From Endozoicomonas arenosclerae (GTDB taxonomy: Bacteria; Pseudomonadota; Gammaproteobacteria; Pseudomonadales; Endozoicomonadaceae): a stretch of DNA of 53,168 nucleotides. The stretch covers positions 1-53,168 of the forward strand of contig NZ_LASA01000159.1 in assembly GCF_001562015.1 (NCBI RefSeq), read 5' to 3'. The first letter of the stretch is position 1, and every line of letters starts with the position of its first letter. Position numbers and translations under genes: made by a program. Of this stretch, positions 9,602 to 19,818 are shown in pieces. The notes under the pieces were generated by a model. The model was given only the letters and a program-made list of their open reading frames with translations, ran no database searches and was not told the origin of the DNA.

Positions 9602-10207
9602 ATGCAGGACATCTGTTCTACACTGGATCCGCTGCTGGACAAGTACGCGGATGAAGACGCATTCACATTTCATGCAGTCCACGGCTTCTACACGGCCATG
9701 GCGATCAACCCCTTCGAACTGAAGGTCGATGAGCGCAATGAGATTCTGTTTGGCACTCCGGTCTCGCTCTCAAAAGATGATGGTGTGCAGCTGGAACAGG
9801 CACTGTCGCAACTCTCACGTACGATTGACCGTCAGTTCAATGAAGAAGAAGGTTTTGAACTCTCCTGCGAAGAATACGCAGACCCGGATGATGAAGATCT
9901 GATGGACTGGTGCTGTGGTTTTGTTCAAGCCCACATCATGAACGAAGCGCAATGGTTTCAGGAGAATGAACAGGAAGTCAGTGAGTTATTGCTGCCCATC
10001 ATGCTGGGTTCAGGCCTGTTCGATGACGAGCCTGAGTTTGAAGCCATTCTGGAAGACGAACAGTTAACCGAAGATATGTGCAGCCAGATTCCTGAAGTCC
10101 TGATGGAACTCTATCTGCTGTTCAACTCCCCCGAAGAAGCCAGCAGCAAGCCTCCAGCCAATAAATCCAAGCAGGGCAGAAAAGGCCCTCCTCGCAAGCG
10201 TCGTTAA
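9602..10207 (+). CDS. UPF0149 (YecA/YgfB) family protein
   Basis: 201 residues, acidic and helical. The family pattern is visible: an N-terminal helical half (FHAVHGFYTAMAINP) and a second half with DLMDWCCGFVQA, matching the D-x-x-x-W-x-x-GF-x-x-G pattern of YgfB/YecA proteins. The C-terminus is a short basic tail ending RKGPPRKRR that replaces the SEC-C zinc motif found in some YecA proteins. Function is undefined in general; YgfB acts as a regulator in Pseudomonas. It is divergent from recQ and followed by a strong hairpin. Confidence 0.75.
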   Translation: MQDICSTLDPLLDKYADEDAFTFHAVHGFYTAMAINPFELKVDERNEILFGTPVSLSKDDGVQLEQALSQLSRTIDRQFNEEEGFELSCEEYADPDDEDLMDWCCGFVQAHIMNEAQWFQENEQEVSELLLPIMLGSGLFDDEPEFEAILEDEQLTEDMCSQIPEVLMELYLLFNSPEEASSKPPANKSKQGRKGPPRKRR

Positions 10208-10215
10208 GACAATCA

Positions 10216-10241
10216 GCACTGCTCATCTACTTGAGCAGTGC
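10216..10241. terminator. Bidirectional terminator hairpin
   Basis: GCACTGCTCA and TGAGCAGTGC form a perfect 10 bp stem with a 6 nt loop between two convergent genes. The flanking T-run is weak (ATCTT). Confidence 0.65.
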
Positions 10242-10250
10242 ATCTTAAGA

Positions 10251-11417
10251 TTATGCGTCTGGCAAATGCTCCAGCAGGAAGCGACGAGTGTTATCCCCCA
10301 TGACCTTTCTGATTTCCATTTCTGTGAAATTTTGCTGCATCATAATGTCAGTAAGCACTGCCAGCTCTGAAGCATCTATTGAGGTAGTCACTGAGCCGTC
10401 AAAGTCAGAACCCAGCACTACATGATCTTCTCCCAGCAAATCGATGGCGTACCGAAGTGTTTTAACGATGCCTTCTGGCGAGAAATCACAGACAGCATCC
10501 CAAAAACCAATCCCGACCAGCCCACCTTTTTCAGCGATGCGAACCATTAACTGATCAGAAATATTTCTGGGCGTATCGCAGGTTCCCTGCATGCCGGTAT
10601 GAGAGATCACCACCGGAGTTTTGGACATTTCGATCACTTCATCCACAACGGATTCCGAAGAGTGAGAAAGGTCAATAATAATGCCCAGACGATTCATTTC
10701 GGCCAGTGCCTGACGGCCAAAAAAGCTCAGTCGAGAGCCACTTTCACCATGAAGAGAACCACCCAGACGATTATCGAAGAAATGATGCAGCCCCATCATT
10801 CGATAACCAGCGTCGTACAACTTCTGAATATTCCCCAGATCCCCATCCAGTGCATGAGACCCTTCTGTTCCCAGAAAAGAGGCCAATTGTTTACGACCCA
10901 TTTCTCTGGCTCTGAGAACCTCATCAAGATCATTACGGGTACGAATCAAGCGAACCTTATCTGGATGAGCTTCTGCCAGTGTCTGCAGTTTGTCTGCCTG
11001 ATACAGAGCCCTTTCAGACAGGCTCTGCCAGGTATCGCTGGGCCAGCCCTGAACCAGAGACAACAAAGTTATATTATCCAGGGCATCCGCCGAATTGGTG
11101 CTGTAATTGAGTCCACGGGGAGATTTGGTGACGACGGTAAAAGCCTGGATAGCCACATTGCCTTCGCGCAACCTGGGCAAATCAACGTGACCATAATCTG
11201 AACGTTCAGATAGATCACGACTCCAAAGCAAGCTGTCAGAATGCATATCAGCCACAATCATACTGTCATGTAATTTTCTGGCGGCTTCGGAAATCGTATA
11301 GGGAGAGTGCTGAGTGACCTGATTGTGTTGCTTTTCAACCATTGCAGGAGCAAACAACACCATCACGCCTACAGAGACCAATAACAACACACCAAGCAAA
11401 GTAAAAAACTTCTTCAT
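10251..11417 (-). CDS. Membrane dipeptidase (peptidase M19, renal dipeptidase type)
   Basis: 388 residues with an N-terminal hydrophobic segment (residues about 4-25) that serves as signal or membrane anchor, placing the enzyme in the periplasm. M19 enzymes are dizinc dipeptidases that also hydrolyse D-amino-acid dipeptides. The expected zinc ligands are visible: ADMHSD (HxD), GTEGSHAL (bridging Glu), the second-site His residues in GLHHF and IDLSHS, and ISHTG. The C-terminal GSDFDG and GDNTRRFL are also typical. The gene is downstream of the PstS-OmpA gene on the same strand, 132 bases away and separated by a hairpin. Confidence 0.9.
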   Translation of the reverse strand: MKKFFTLLGVLLLVSVGVMVLFAPAMVEKQHNQVTQHSPYTISEAARKLHDSMIVADMHSDSLLWSRDLSERSDYGHVDLPRLREGNVAIQAFTVVTKSPRGLNYSTNSADALDNITLLSLVQGWPSDTWQSLSERALYQADKLQTLAEAHPDKVRLIRTRNDLDEVLRAREMGRKQLASFLGTEGSHALDGDLGNIQKLYDAGYRMMGLHHFFDNRLGGSLHGESGSRLSFFGRQALAEMNRLGIIIDLSHSSESVVDEVIEMSKTPVVISHTGMQGTCDTPRNISDQLMVRIAEKGGLVGIGFWDAVCDFSPEGIVKTLRYAIDLLGEDHVVLGSDFDGSVTTSIDASELAVLTDIMMQQNFTEMEIRKVMGDNTRRFLLEHLPDA

Positions 11418-11453
11418 GGGTCAGACTGCCAATTTATAATTATTGTAATTTTT

Positions 11454-11483
11454 ACCCGTGAGGAGAGGACTTTCCTCACGGGT
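11454..11483. terminator. Hairpin between PstS-OmpA gene and dipeptidase gene
   Basis: ACCCGTGAGGA and its complement TCCTCACGGGT form a perfect 11 bp stem with an 8 nt loop. On the strand of the flanking genes (minus) the 3' side is A-rich rather than T-rich, so simple intrinsic termination is uncertain. It may be a processing or attenuation site. Confidence 0.4.
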
Positions 11484-11549
11484 TGGCTTGGAGTCTGCCA
11501 TAGAAGCGAGAGAGGCTCAAACAGACGTTTGAGATGGATCAAAAAGTGG

Positions 11550-12914
11550 TCAGTATGCAGAAGCTACTCTGGTAGCTTTACCGTTGGTTTTCACCCAGAC
11601 TTCAACTCGACGATTCCTGATTTTACTCGCCAGACTGTCCGCAGACGACAAAGCCATATATTGGCCATAACCTCGGTGATCAATCTTTTTACGGGAAATG
11701 CCCGCCTTGATCAAAGCCCTTCTAACCACATCAGCCCTGAGCTTTGCCAGTAGATCGGCATTTCTGGAATGATCGCTTTGCTCTGCAAACCCTATCAGTA
11801 ACACCTCACCAGGTTGACGCTCAATAAAACGGGCCAACCTTTCAATATCACTCACCGCCTTATTGTCCAATTGCGCACGCCCCTGGGCGAAACGAAAATT
11901 CACGGAAGCACGGTCATACTGATCCACAATCTGCTGATAATCCTGTGGGGCTGACTTTAAATCAGGCGTCATCAACTCTACCGTCTGATGAACGTATCCA
12001 ACAGAAGCTACAACAGGCTGAGCCAAATCACTGGTTGCATAACGCAGGAAGTCCAGAGCATCAGGATCAGCGCCTTTCTCAGGCAGATACATATAAAGGC
12101 GACGGCTCAAAACGTAATCTTCAGTGGAAACATGAAGCAGTTCAGGCTTTAACGCAAGGTTCGTCCCTTCAGAAATCATCAGAGGCTTGGCTCTGCCAAT
12201 GGTATTGAGGCTGACAAAGCCAATACCACCTGGGGTAGAGGACACTCGATCAGAAAGAACCGTATTGGACTCAAACCGTTCCGCTTTTGGAGACAACTTA
12301 TATTTTTTAGCCAGCACCAGGTTCTTGAAAGTATCCCAGGTACCGGAGCGGTTATCACGGGCAAACAGGGAAACCGGTAAATCTGCACCTCCCAGTTCTT
12401 TCCAGTTGGTTATTTCACCGGAGAACAAACGGGCCACATCCTTGATATCCAGTTTTTCAACAGAATTCCCCGGATTCACTACAATGGCCAGTCCATCAAT
12501 CCCCACAACATACTCAGCTTCACGGGTACTGAAGTCGCCCATTTCCGATAACATGGCCTGCTCTTTCGACTTGATAGCCCTTGAGGCTGCTGCAATCTGC
12601 CCCTTGCCATTAGCCAATGCTTTAAAACCACTGGAAGAACCATGGGCTGCAATATAAATGCTGGCCAGCTGGCCTTTGCTGGGCAGAAAACCTGTGACTT
12701 TTACTTCATTCTCATACCCTGTCGGAAAGATACCAACACTCTCTGCCCCGAGGTATTTCAGGTAAGACTCAGCCAAGGCTGGCCCGAGTTTGGCCCCCAC
12801 GGTGTTGGAGCCATGAATAGAAAACAGCAATTCCTCCTGAGCCTGAGTTCCGACTGCAAAGAGGGACATCAATGAGGAGAACAGAAGAATTCGAAGGGTT
12901 CTTGTTATTGTCAT
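11550..12914 (-). CDS. PstS-like phosphate-binding protein fused to an OmpA C-terminal domain
   Basis: 454 residues. A signal peptide (LLFSSLMSLFAVGTQAQ) is followed by a type 2 periplasmic binding domain of the PstS class: FSIHGSNTVG (phosphate-loop Ser/Thr), VGIDGLAIVVNPGN, LFSGEITNWKELGG, RDNRSGTWDTFK and TPGGIGFVSL. From about residue 335 an OmpA/MotB domain follows (LDNKAVSDIERLARFIERQP, LIGFAEQSDHSRNADLLAKLRADVV, HRGYGQYMALSS, NRRVEVWV), which binds peptidoglycan. The fusion would hold the phosphate-binding domain on the cell wall. A Pho box lies 53 bp upstream, supporting control by PhoB. No pstCAB genes are adjacent, so a sensing, scavenging or adhesive role is as possible as classic ABC import. 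Confidence 0.85.
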   Translation of the reverse strand: MTITRTLRILLFSSLMSLFAVGTQAQEELLFSIHGSNTVGAKLGPALAESYLKYLGAESVGIFPTGYENEVKVTGFLPSKGQLASIYIAAHGSSSGFKALANGKGQIAAASRAIKSKEQAMLSEMGDFSTREAEYVVGIDGLAIVVNPGNSVEKLDIKDVARLFSGEITNWKELGGADLPVSLFARDNRSGTWDTFKNLVLAKKYKLSPKAERFESNTVLSDRVSSTPGGIGFVSLNTIGRAKPLMISEGTNLALKPELLHVSTEDYVLSRRLYMYLPEKGADPDALDFLRYATSDLAQPVVASVGYVHQTVELMTPDLKSAPQDYQQIVDQYDRASVNFRFAQGRAQLDNKAVSDIERLARFIERQPGEVLLIGFAEQSDHSRNADLLAKLRADVVRRALIKAGISRKKIDHRGYGQYMALSSADSLASKIRNRRVEVWVKTNGKATRVASAY

Positions 12915-12967
12915 AAGTTATTTTTCTGGGCACGGGGCTATTTTTTCGCAGAGTCTATCGGTGAAAT

Positions 12968-12985
12968 ATGACAGAAATATGACAC
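12968..12985 (-). promoter_or_regulatory. Pho box (PhoB binding site)
   Basis: On the minus strand the 18 bases read GTGTCATATTTCTGTCAT. This matches the known CTGTCATAWAWCTGTCAY consensus at nearly all positions, with two TGTCAT half-sites 11 bp apart. It lies 53 bp upstream of the PstS-OmpA start. A weak -10-like element follows (GATAGACT). The same region could also affect the divergent PTP gene at 13093. Confidence 0.75.
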
Positions 12986-13092
12986 TCTTTACCGATAACC
13001 GCCTGTCAGCCCCGCTTGACTCTCACTCTGTGGAAAAAGTCACATTGGCATTTATGCTGAGAGAATAAAGGAATATTCTCAGGAGTGAGGTT

Positions 13093-15396
13093 GTGGGCGA
13101 TCCTATCAATAGTGGCGGAGCTTCTCCAATAAGCCAGTCACAAACAGCAGGCACAGAAAACCAGAAGCCAATTACCGAGCAGGTTACGGTCAATGACAAA
13201 ACCTACAATGTTGGCAAGGCAAAAGTATGGGGACTTAGAATTGCTCGAGAACTATTCAGTGTCCATGGTTTGATCAAACCTGCTTACAATCATTTCCATG
13301 ATAAGTTACATAGTCATCGCTCTGATGGGAATGTGGCAGGTACACCAACACCCCCTTCTACTCCTGTATTGGAAAGATCCGCCAGACCACTACCTGAACT
13401 ACCAAACCAAGTTAATGATTTTGCAGGCTCCAATTCCCCCACTCTTTTTCAAGACTACGACAGCACTCCTGAAGCTGCACCACCCAAACCTCAAACAGCT
13501 GCTGAAGTGCTTCATGCTATCAGTTATGGTAATGACTTTAATAACGACGATGGTTTTTCACTTGATCTGTTCAGAGAAGGAGTAAATGACCTTCCTACCG
13601 ACGAGATAAAAACATTACTGACAAAACACTCTGATGAACTTTTGAATGACCGGATAAAAGATACAGTCCGAGAAGTTTATGCCGAACGAAAAGTCTCGGA
13701 AGCATTATCTAACCCCAAGTTTAAGGATGACCCCCAAGGACTTAAAACAGAGCTTACGAATCATTATGGCCAGTTTCCTAAGCTACATGCCGCTATGCAA
13801 GCCGAAGTCAACAAACGCTTTGGTATTGAAGAAGCTCCAGAAACACGCTCACCTGAACTTCATGAGCTAACTCCAAATCTGCAAAGTCTATATAGTTCAA
13901 ACAGTGGGGGACCACTCCAGCTAGATAAGGAGTTTCCCAAAGTCCCTAAAGATCCTGTAATAAATGAACAGTTCAATGATATTGAAGTAAGCAGTCCACT
14001 GATTCAGGGTAGAATTGACCAGAAAGATGACTTCAAATCTGAAGCTCATCCGAAATTTTCAAACATTCATCTAGGTAACACAGGCAAGGCTTTTGCACCA
14101 GGTGCTCCATATCATGCTGCAAAAATAGACCTTCCTGGAGGCTCCTTTGTTGCAGCTCAAGGACCACTTGAAAAAACGGAAACGAATTTCGTAAAACTGC
14201 TTGCTCATCATCGTCCACCCGTGTCCGTTTCTCTTGTCAATTCAGATGAGCTCACTGACCCTAAAATCTCAGGTCGTAGAAACACCAGGCGCTCCATTGA
14301 AATAGGTCCCAAGGAAGTCGGTGAAGAAAAGGACTATGGGGGCATCAAGGTAAAACTGGAAGGGAAATATGACTTTGATGGAGGCAGAGTAACTGTCAAA
14401 CAGCTTTCCATCAATGGTGAAACCCAGTTCAGAGTATATGACAAAGGCTGGGAAGACCACTCCGCGGGCAACCCCGAAAGATTGGCTAAGCTCGCAGTAC
14501 TTGTAGAAAAACTACGTCAACACCCCTCCGTTTCGGCCCGGACTGATAACCCTACTGTAGTTAATTGCAATGCGGGTGTAGGCAGAACAGGGACATTCGT
14601 TACTATCGATAACAGTCTAAGGGAATATCAGAAGACGGGACAGCCTCCACAGGATTATACTCAAACGATTACCACCGCTCGAAAGGTTAGAAACAGTTTC
14701 GTGCAAACAGCAGGACAGTTTAATACAGTCTCTGCGGTTCACAACAATTTCACTCGACTATTCGCTCCTCTTCTGGAAGAGGCTGATCTGACAGTTGCAA
14801 CCCACTCTGAGAGCCCAATTACTCCTGAAGAGAGCATCGGGCCAGATGATAATGGACCAGAATTTAGCTCTGCAATTTATTCCACTGTCAACAAAGACGA
14901 GCGTGATGCTGAAAGGCTTAGAAAAGCCTCCCAGGATGAAAACTATGAAAACACCAGCTTTGGGCAGATAAGGGACTCTTCTATTGAAGAGGTACTGGAA
15001 GAGGACGACAACCTTGAACCACCACCAATCCTCACTCCAAGTCCTGCGCCTGATGATGTTGAAGTTCCTGACTCCCCCACTCTATCAAAGAGGACAGCAT
15101 CTCTTCGTCCTAAAGATGCGAACCAGCTCCTAAATAAAATTACAGAAGGGGGTTATGGAAACTCTCCTGCATCATTCGATTCCCAAAAGCTAGTGACCGA
15201 TCTTATTCCAGTCCTTCGCCAGGCAGACCAGGCACAATTCACGGAACTTCTTAATTACACTGAAACCCTGAAAAGCACCCCTGGATGGCAAGAGGTTGGC
15301 CTGGCGGCTGAGCAAGCCATCAATGACCACATACAAAACAGATCACCCAATGCCGTTGATCAACTCAACCGTCCTGGTGGACAAGTTCGCAGCTGA
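13093..15396 (+). CDS. Large protein tyrosine phosphatase, candidate effector
   Basis: 767 residues from a GTG start preceded by AGGAGTGAGG. Residues about 310-560 form a classical Cys-based PTP domain: FVAAQGPLEKTETNF (substrate region), WEDH (WPD loop, general acid D455), VVNCNAGVGRTGTF (C492, R498 of the CX5R loop) and QTAGQFNTV (Q-loop). All catalytic residues are present, so activity is likely. The N-terminal 300 residues are Pro-rich and helical. A region at 135-200 (LHAISYGNDFN) has a weak resemblance to one at 674-744 (LLNKITEGGYGN), perhaps a repeated helical domain. No Sec signal is visible. A host-directed role, as for YopH and SptP, is inference. It is transcribed away from the PstS-OmpA gene and is convergent with merR. 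Confidence 0.85.
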   Translation: MGDPINSGGASPISQSQTAGTENQKPITEQVTVNDKTYNVGKAKVWGLRIARELFSVHGLIKPAYNHFHDKLHSHRSDGNVAGTPTPPSTPVLERSARPLPELPNQVNDFAGSNSPTLFQDYDSTPEAAPPKPQTAAEVLHAISYGNDFNNDDGFSLDLFREGVNDLPTDEIKTLLTKHSDELLNDRIKDTVREVYAERKVSEALSNPKFKDDPQGLKTELTNHYGQFPKLHAAMQAEVNKRFGIEEAPETRSPELHELTPNLQSLYSSNSGGPLQLDKEFPKVPKDPVINEQFNDIEVSSPLIQGRIDQKDDFKSEAHPKFSNIHLGNTGKAFAPGAPYHAAKIDLPGGSFVAAQGPLEKTETNFVKLLAHHRPPVSVSLVNSDELTDPKISGRRNTRRSIEIGPKEVGEEKDYGGIKVKLEGKYDFDGGRVTVKQLSINGETQFRVYDKGWEDHSAGNPERLAKLAVLVEKLRQHPSVSARTDNPTVVNCNAGVGRTGTFVTIDNSLREYQKTGQPPQDYTQTITTARKVRNSFVQTAGQFNTVSAVHNNFTRLFAPLLEEADLTVATHSESPITPEESIGPDDNGPEFSSAIYSTVNKDERDAERLRKASQDENYENTSFGQIRDSSIEEVLEEDDNLEPPPILTPSPAPDDVEVPDSPTLSKRTASLRPKDANQLLNKITEGGYGNSPASFDSQKLVTDLIPVLRQADQAQFTELLNYTETLKSTPGWQEVGLAAEQAINDHIQNRSPNAVDQLNRPGGQVRS

Positions 15397-15413
15397 ATGG
15401 TTTCTTGAGGCAA

Positions 15414-15442
15414 AAAAATACCGGCACCCAGCCGGTATTTTT
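15414..15442. terminator. Bidirectional intrinsic terminator
   Basis: AAAAATACCGGC and GCCGGTATTTTT form a perfect 12 bp stem with a 5 nt loop, with T-runs on both strands. It lies between the convergent PTP gene (ends 15396) and merR (ends 15457). Confidence 0.9.
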
Positions 15443-15456
15443 ATATAAGCTATTCG

Positions 15457-15834
15457 TTAATTCGAAGGAATCCCATCCAGTGCATCCACCACATCTTCCA
15501 GTTCAGCAATGGTCTGCCGGATCAATTGTTTGTACTGGGAGGCGTCCAGCTTCTGCACTTCACCCTTTAGATGATTACGAGCACCATCAATGGTAAAGCG
15601 TTTATCGTAGAGTAAGCTGCGAATTTGCCGGATCAGCAAGACATCCTGACGCCGGTAGTAACGGCGGTTGCCTCGCCTTACCGGTTTCAGTTGCGAAAAT
15701 TCCTGTTCCCAATATCGAAGGACATGGGATTTTACCTGACACAAGTCGCTTACTTCACCAATGGTGAAGTAACGCTTGCCGGGAATAACAGGGAGATCAC
15801 TCTTCCTGAGCTCTGTTTCCTGCATAGGCCTCAA
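15457..15834 (-). CDS. MerR family transcriptional regulator
   Basis: 125 residues. The N-terminal winged-helix motif reads [25 protein letters not shown], which is typical of MerR proteins, followed by [16 protein letters not shown] and a short coiled-coil tail. No effector-binding cysteines are evident. The gene overlaps the 3' end of ihfA by 38 bp. Its position directly after ihfA is conserved across gammaproteobacteria, but its targets are generally unknown. An alternative start is ATG at 15825. Confidence 0.88.
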   Translation of the reverse strand: MRPMQETELRKSDLPVIPGKRYFTIGEVSDLCQVKSHVLRYWEQEFSQLKPVRRGNRRYYRRQDVLLIRQIRSLLYDKRFTIDGARNHLKGEVQKLDASQYKQLIRQTIAELEDVVDALDGIPSN

Positions 15835-16108
15835 CTCGTGCCCTGAGTTTCTGACCGGGCCTGAAGGTTACCACCCTGCGGGGAGAAATCGGAATTTCTT
15901 CACCGGTTTTGGGGTTTCGGCCGGGTCGCTGGCTTTTGTCTCTCAGCTCGAAGTTTCCGAAGCCGGACAACTTGACCTGTTCATTATTCTCTAATGCCTG
16001 ACGGATCTGTTCGAAAAAATGCTCGACCATATCCTTGGCTTCGCGCTTGTTCAAGCCGAGTTCTTCATGAAGACGCTCGGCTATATCAGCTTTCGTCAGA
16101 GCTCCCAT
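15797..16108 (-). CDS. ihfA: Integration host factor subunit alpha
   Basis: 103 residues. IhfA pairs with IhfB to bind and sharply bend DNA in recombination, replication and transcription. Diagnostic sequence includes [10 protein letters not shown] at the N-terminus, [25 protein letters not shown] (the beta-arm with the intercalating Pro) and [14 protein letters not shown]. It is downstream of pheT with a 101-base gap that contains the inverted repeat AGAGCCTG/CAGGCTCT (16151-16178), probably in the ihfA leader. Confidence 0.96.
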   Translation of the reverse strand: MGALTKADIAERLHEELGLNKREAKDMVEHFFEQIRQALENNEQVKLSGFGNFELRDKSQRPGRNPKTGEEIPISPRRVVTFRPGQKLRARVEAYAGNRAQEE

Positions 16109-16209
16109 GGATGACTTCCCGCTCTCTTATAACCCGGAGCGCCCTGCCTGAGAGCCTGAAATTGAATAAACAGGCTCTTAAAAATCAGAAGAACGCTCAC
16201 TGTGGCTGA

Positions 16210-18588
16210 TTAGCTACGGAGGCTGGCTCCAAATTCAGAGGCCAACCGACTTACGATACCGTCAATCAACTGATTAACTTCTTCGTCTTTTAGAGTGCGG
16301 GAAGCGTGCTGTAAGGTCAAGCCCAAAGCGAGACTCTTATGACCTTCTTCAATGCCTTTACCGGCATAAACATCAAAAATGCGAACATCTTTCAGCAGTT
16401 CAGACGCTTCTTCCCGGATCACCTGGTTCAGACTGTCTGCAGCGACTTCCTGCTTGACGATCAGAGCCAGGTCACGACGCACTTCAGGGAACTTGGACAG
16501 TGGGGTGAACTGAGTCACTTTACCCTGACAAATCACTTCCAGGTTGGCTTCAAACATCAGCACGGAACCATCCAGCCCCAGCTCTTTAGCCAGACTTGGG
16601 TGCAGAGCACCAATATGGCCAATAACCTTGTCATCACGAACAAGAGACGCACACTGACCAGGATGCATAGCGTCATGAATGCCTTTTTCAAAGCGGAAGT
16701 CACCCGCAGCACCGCCCAGTTCCAGCAGAGCTTCCACATCCCCTTTCAGGTCGTAGAAGTCTACAGGCTCAGCCTTGATCGCCCAGCTTTCAGGATAACG
16801 ACTGCCGGTAATCACGGCAGCAATCTGGTTTTCCTGTCTCAGTACTTCACCTTCGCGAACAAAAGTCTGGCCCGTTTCAAACAGACGAACACGACTCTGC
16901 TGACGATTCAGGTTGTAGCTGACGGTTTTTACCAGACCCGGCAGCAGGGTTGTGCGCATAACAGACAAGTCGCTGGCAATAGGATTCGCCAGAGCTACGG
17001 CTTCACGCGTAGGATCAAACAGTTGATGCAACTTGGGATCGATAAAGCTGAAAGAAACCGCTTCCTGATAGCCACGCCCTACCAGAATACGACGAATGTC
17101 AGATTCTTTGACTTTATCTTCGTCTACCTGCTTGAGTTTCAGCAGTGCGGTTGGAATGGTTTCTGGCAGACGCTCATAGCCGTAGATTCGACCCAGCTCT
17201 TCCACCAGATCTTCTTCAATGGAGATGTCAAAGCGCCAGCTCGGCACTGAAACAGTCCATTCACCTTCTGCAATAGAGGCCATCTCCAAACCGAGACGTG
17301 TGAGCAGTGCTTCAATCAGATCATTTTCAATGGTGATGCCCAGCAGAGAAGCTACTTTCTCGGCTCTCAGGGTCACAGTGCTCAGAGAAGGCAGATTCTC
17401 TTCGCTCACCACTTCAGAAACAGGGCCTGGCTGACCACCACAGATTTCAAGAATCAGAGCAGTGGCTCTTTCAATAGCCTTGCGCTGCAACTGGAAGTCC
17501 ACACCACGCTCAAAGCGGTGAGAAGCATCTGTGTGCAAACCGTAAGAACGAGCCTTACCGGCAATGGTAATCGGATCAAAGAAAGCCGCTTCCAGCAGCA
17601 CGTTGCGAGTAGTCTGGGAAACACCAGAACCTTCGCCACCCATGACACCGGCAATACCCAGGGCATGCTTTTCATCAGCAATGACCAGAGTCTCGGTGTT
17701 CATGCTGACTTCCTGACCGTCCAGCAGCACCAGCTTTTCTTCAGCATTGGCTTTACGAACAATCAGGGAACCGTTCAGGGTATCCAGGTCGTAACCGTGC
17801 ATGGGCTGACCCAGCTCCAGCATGACGTAAGCAGTCACATCCACTACAGGATCAATGGAACGGATACCGGAACGACGCAGACGCTCAACCATCCACAGAG
17901 GTGTAGGCTTGGTGACGTCAACATCTTTCAGGACACGGGTGAGGAATCGAGGCGCACCGTCTTTGGAATCAACAGTCACCTTGAAAGTGTCGTCAATGGC
18001 AGGAGCCACTGGCTCAACCTGTACTTCACTGACATCGGCCAGGAAGTTTGCACTGACTTCACGGGCCAGACCGGCAATGCTCAGACAGTCACCCCGGTTA
18101 GGCGTCAGGTCTACATCAATAATCTTGTCATTCAGGTTCAGGTATTCACGAATATCCTGACCCACTGTAGCGGCACCCGGCAGCTCCATCAGGCCATCGG
18201 AAGATTCCGCCATGCCCAGCTCTTCTTCCGCACAGAGCATGCCGAAAGATTCAACACCGCGCAGTTTGGCTTTTTTGATTTTGAAGTTACCTGGCAGGAC
18301 AGCACCCACTGTCGCAAAAGGTACACGAATACCTACGCGCGCATTAGGAGCACCACAAACTACCTGAAACTCCTCTGAGCCTGTGCTTACGCGAGTGACA
18401 CGTAATTTATCTGCATCCGGGTGCTGTTCGCAGGCAACTATCTCACCCACAACAACACCGGAAAACTCGCCAGCAACCGGATCAACGTCGTCCACTTCCA
18501 GGCCGGCCATGGTGATTTTGTCCACCAGCTCCTGGGTACCCACTTCCAGGGCAACCCATTCACGCAACCATAGTTCACTGAATTTCAT
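16210..18588 (-). CDS. pheT: Phenylalanine-tRNA ligase beta subunit
   Basis: 792 residues, full length. PheT forms the alpha2-beta2 enzyme with PheS that charges tRNA-Phe. Visible parts are the N-terminal EMAP/tRNA-binding OB domain (VVGEIVACEQHPDADKLRV), the B3/B4 editing region (LTPNRGDCLSIAGLAREVSA), the B5 domain (GRIYGYERLPETIP nearby) and the C-terminal ferredoxin-like anticodon-binding domain (PLSKFPEVRRDLALIV). It follows pheS after 57 bases, in an operon. Confidence 0.97.
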   Translation of the reverse strand: MKFSELWLREWVALEVGTQELVDKITMAGLEVDDVDPVAGEFSGVVVGEIVACEQHPDADKLRVTRVSTGSEEFQVVCGAPNARVGIRVPFATVGAVLPGNFKIKKAKLRGVESFGMLCAEEELGMAESSDGLMELPGAATVGQDIREYLNLNDKIIDVDLTPNRGDCLSIAGLAREVSANFLADVSEVQVEPVAPAIDDTFKVTVDSKDGAPRFLTRVLKDVDVTKPTPLWMVERLRRSGIRSIDPVVDVTAYVMLELGQPMHGYDLDTLNGSLIVRKANAEEKLVLLDGQEVSMNTETLVIADEKHALGIAGVMGGEGSGVSQTTRNVLLEAAFFDPITIAGKARSYGLHTDASHRFERGVDFQLQRKAIERATALILEICGGQPGPVSEVVSEENLPSLSTVTLRAEKVASLLGITIENDLIEALLTRLGLEMASIAEGEWTVSVPSWRFDISIEEDLVEELGRIYGYERLPETIPTALLKLKQVDEDKVKESDIRRILVGRGYQEAVSFSFIDPKLHQLFDPTREAVALANPIASDLSVMRTTLLPGLVKTVSYNLNRQQSRVRLFETGQTFVREGEVLRQENQIAAVITGSRYPESWAIKAEPVDFYDLKGDVEALLELGGAAGDFRFEKGIHDAMHPGQCASLVRDDKVIGHIGALHPSLAKELGLDGSVLMFEANLEVICQGKVTQFTPLSKFPEVRRDLALIVKQEVAADSLNQVIREEASELLKDVRIFDVYAGKGIEEGHKSLALGLTLQHASRTLKDEEVNQLIDGIVSRLASEFGASLRS

Positions 18589-18645
18589 AGGCTTTTCTCA
18601 ACTCCGTTATTCGATCTAATCGTTAAAAACTTTTCAGTAAAACCG

Positions 18646-19788
<1,143 letters not shown>

Positions 19789-19818
19789 TCAGATTACCCC
19801 GAAATCCAAAATTCAGGC

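Noticed and set aside
16151-16178. Inverted repeat AGAGCCTG/CAGGCTCT as a terminator after pheT
   Set aside because: No T-run follows on the minus strand, and pheT to ihfA is usually one transcript. It is mentioned only as a leader hairpin.
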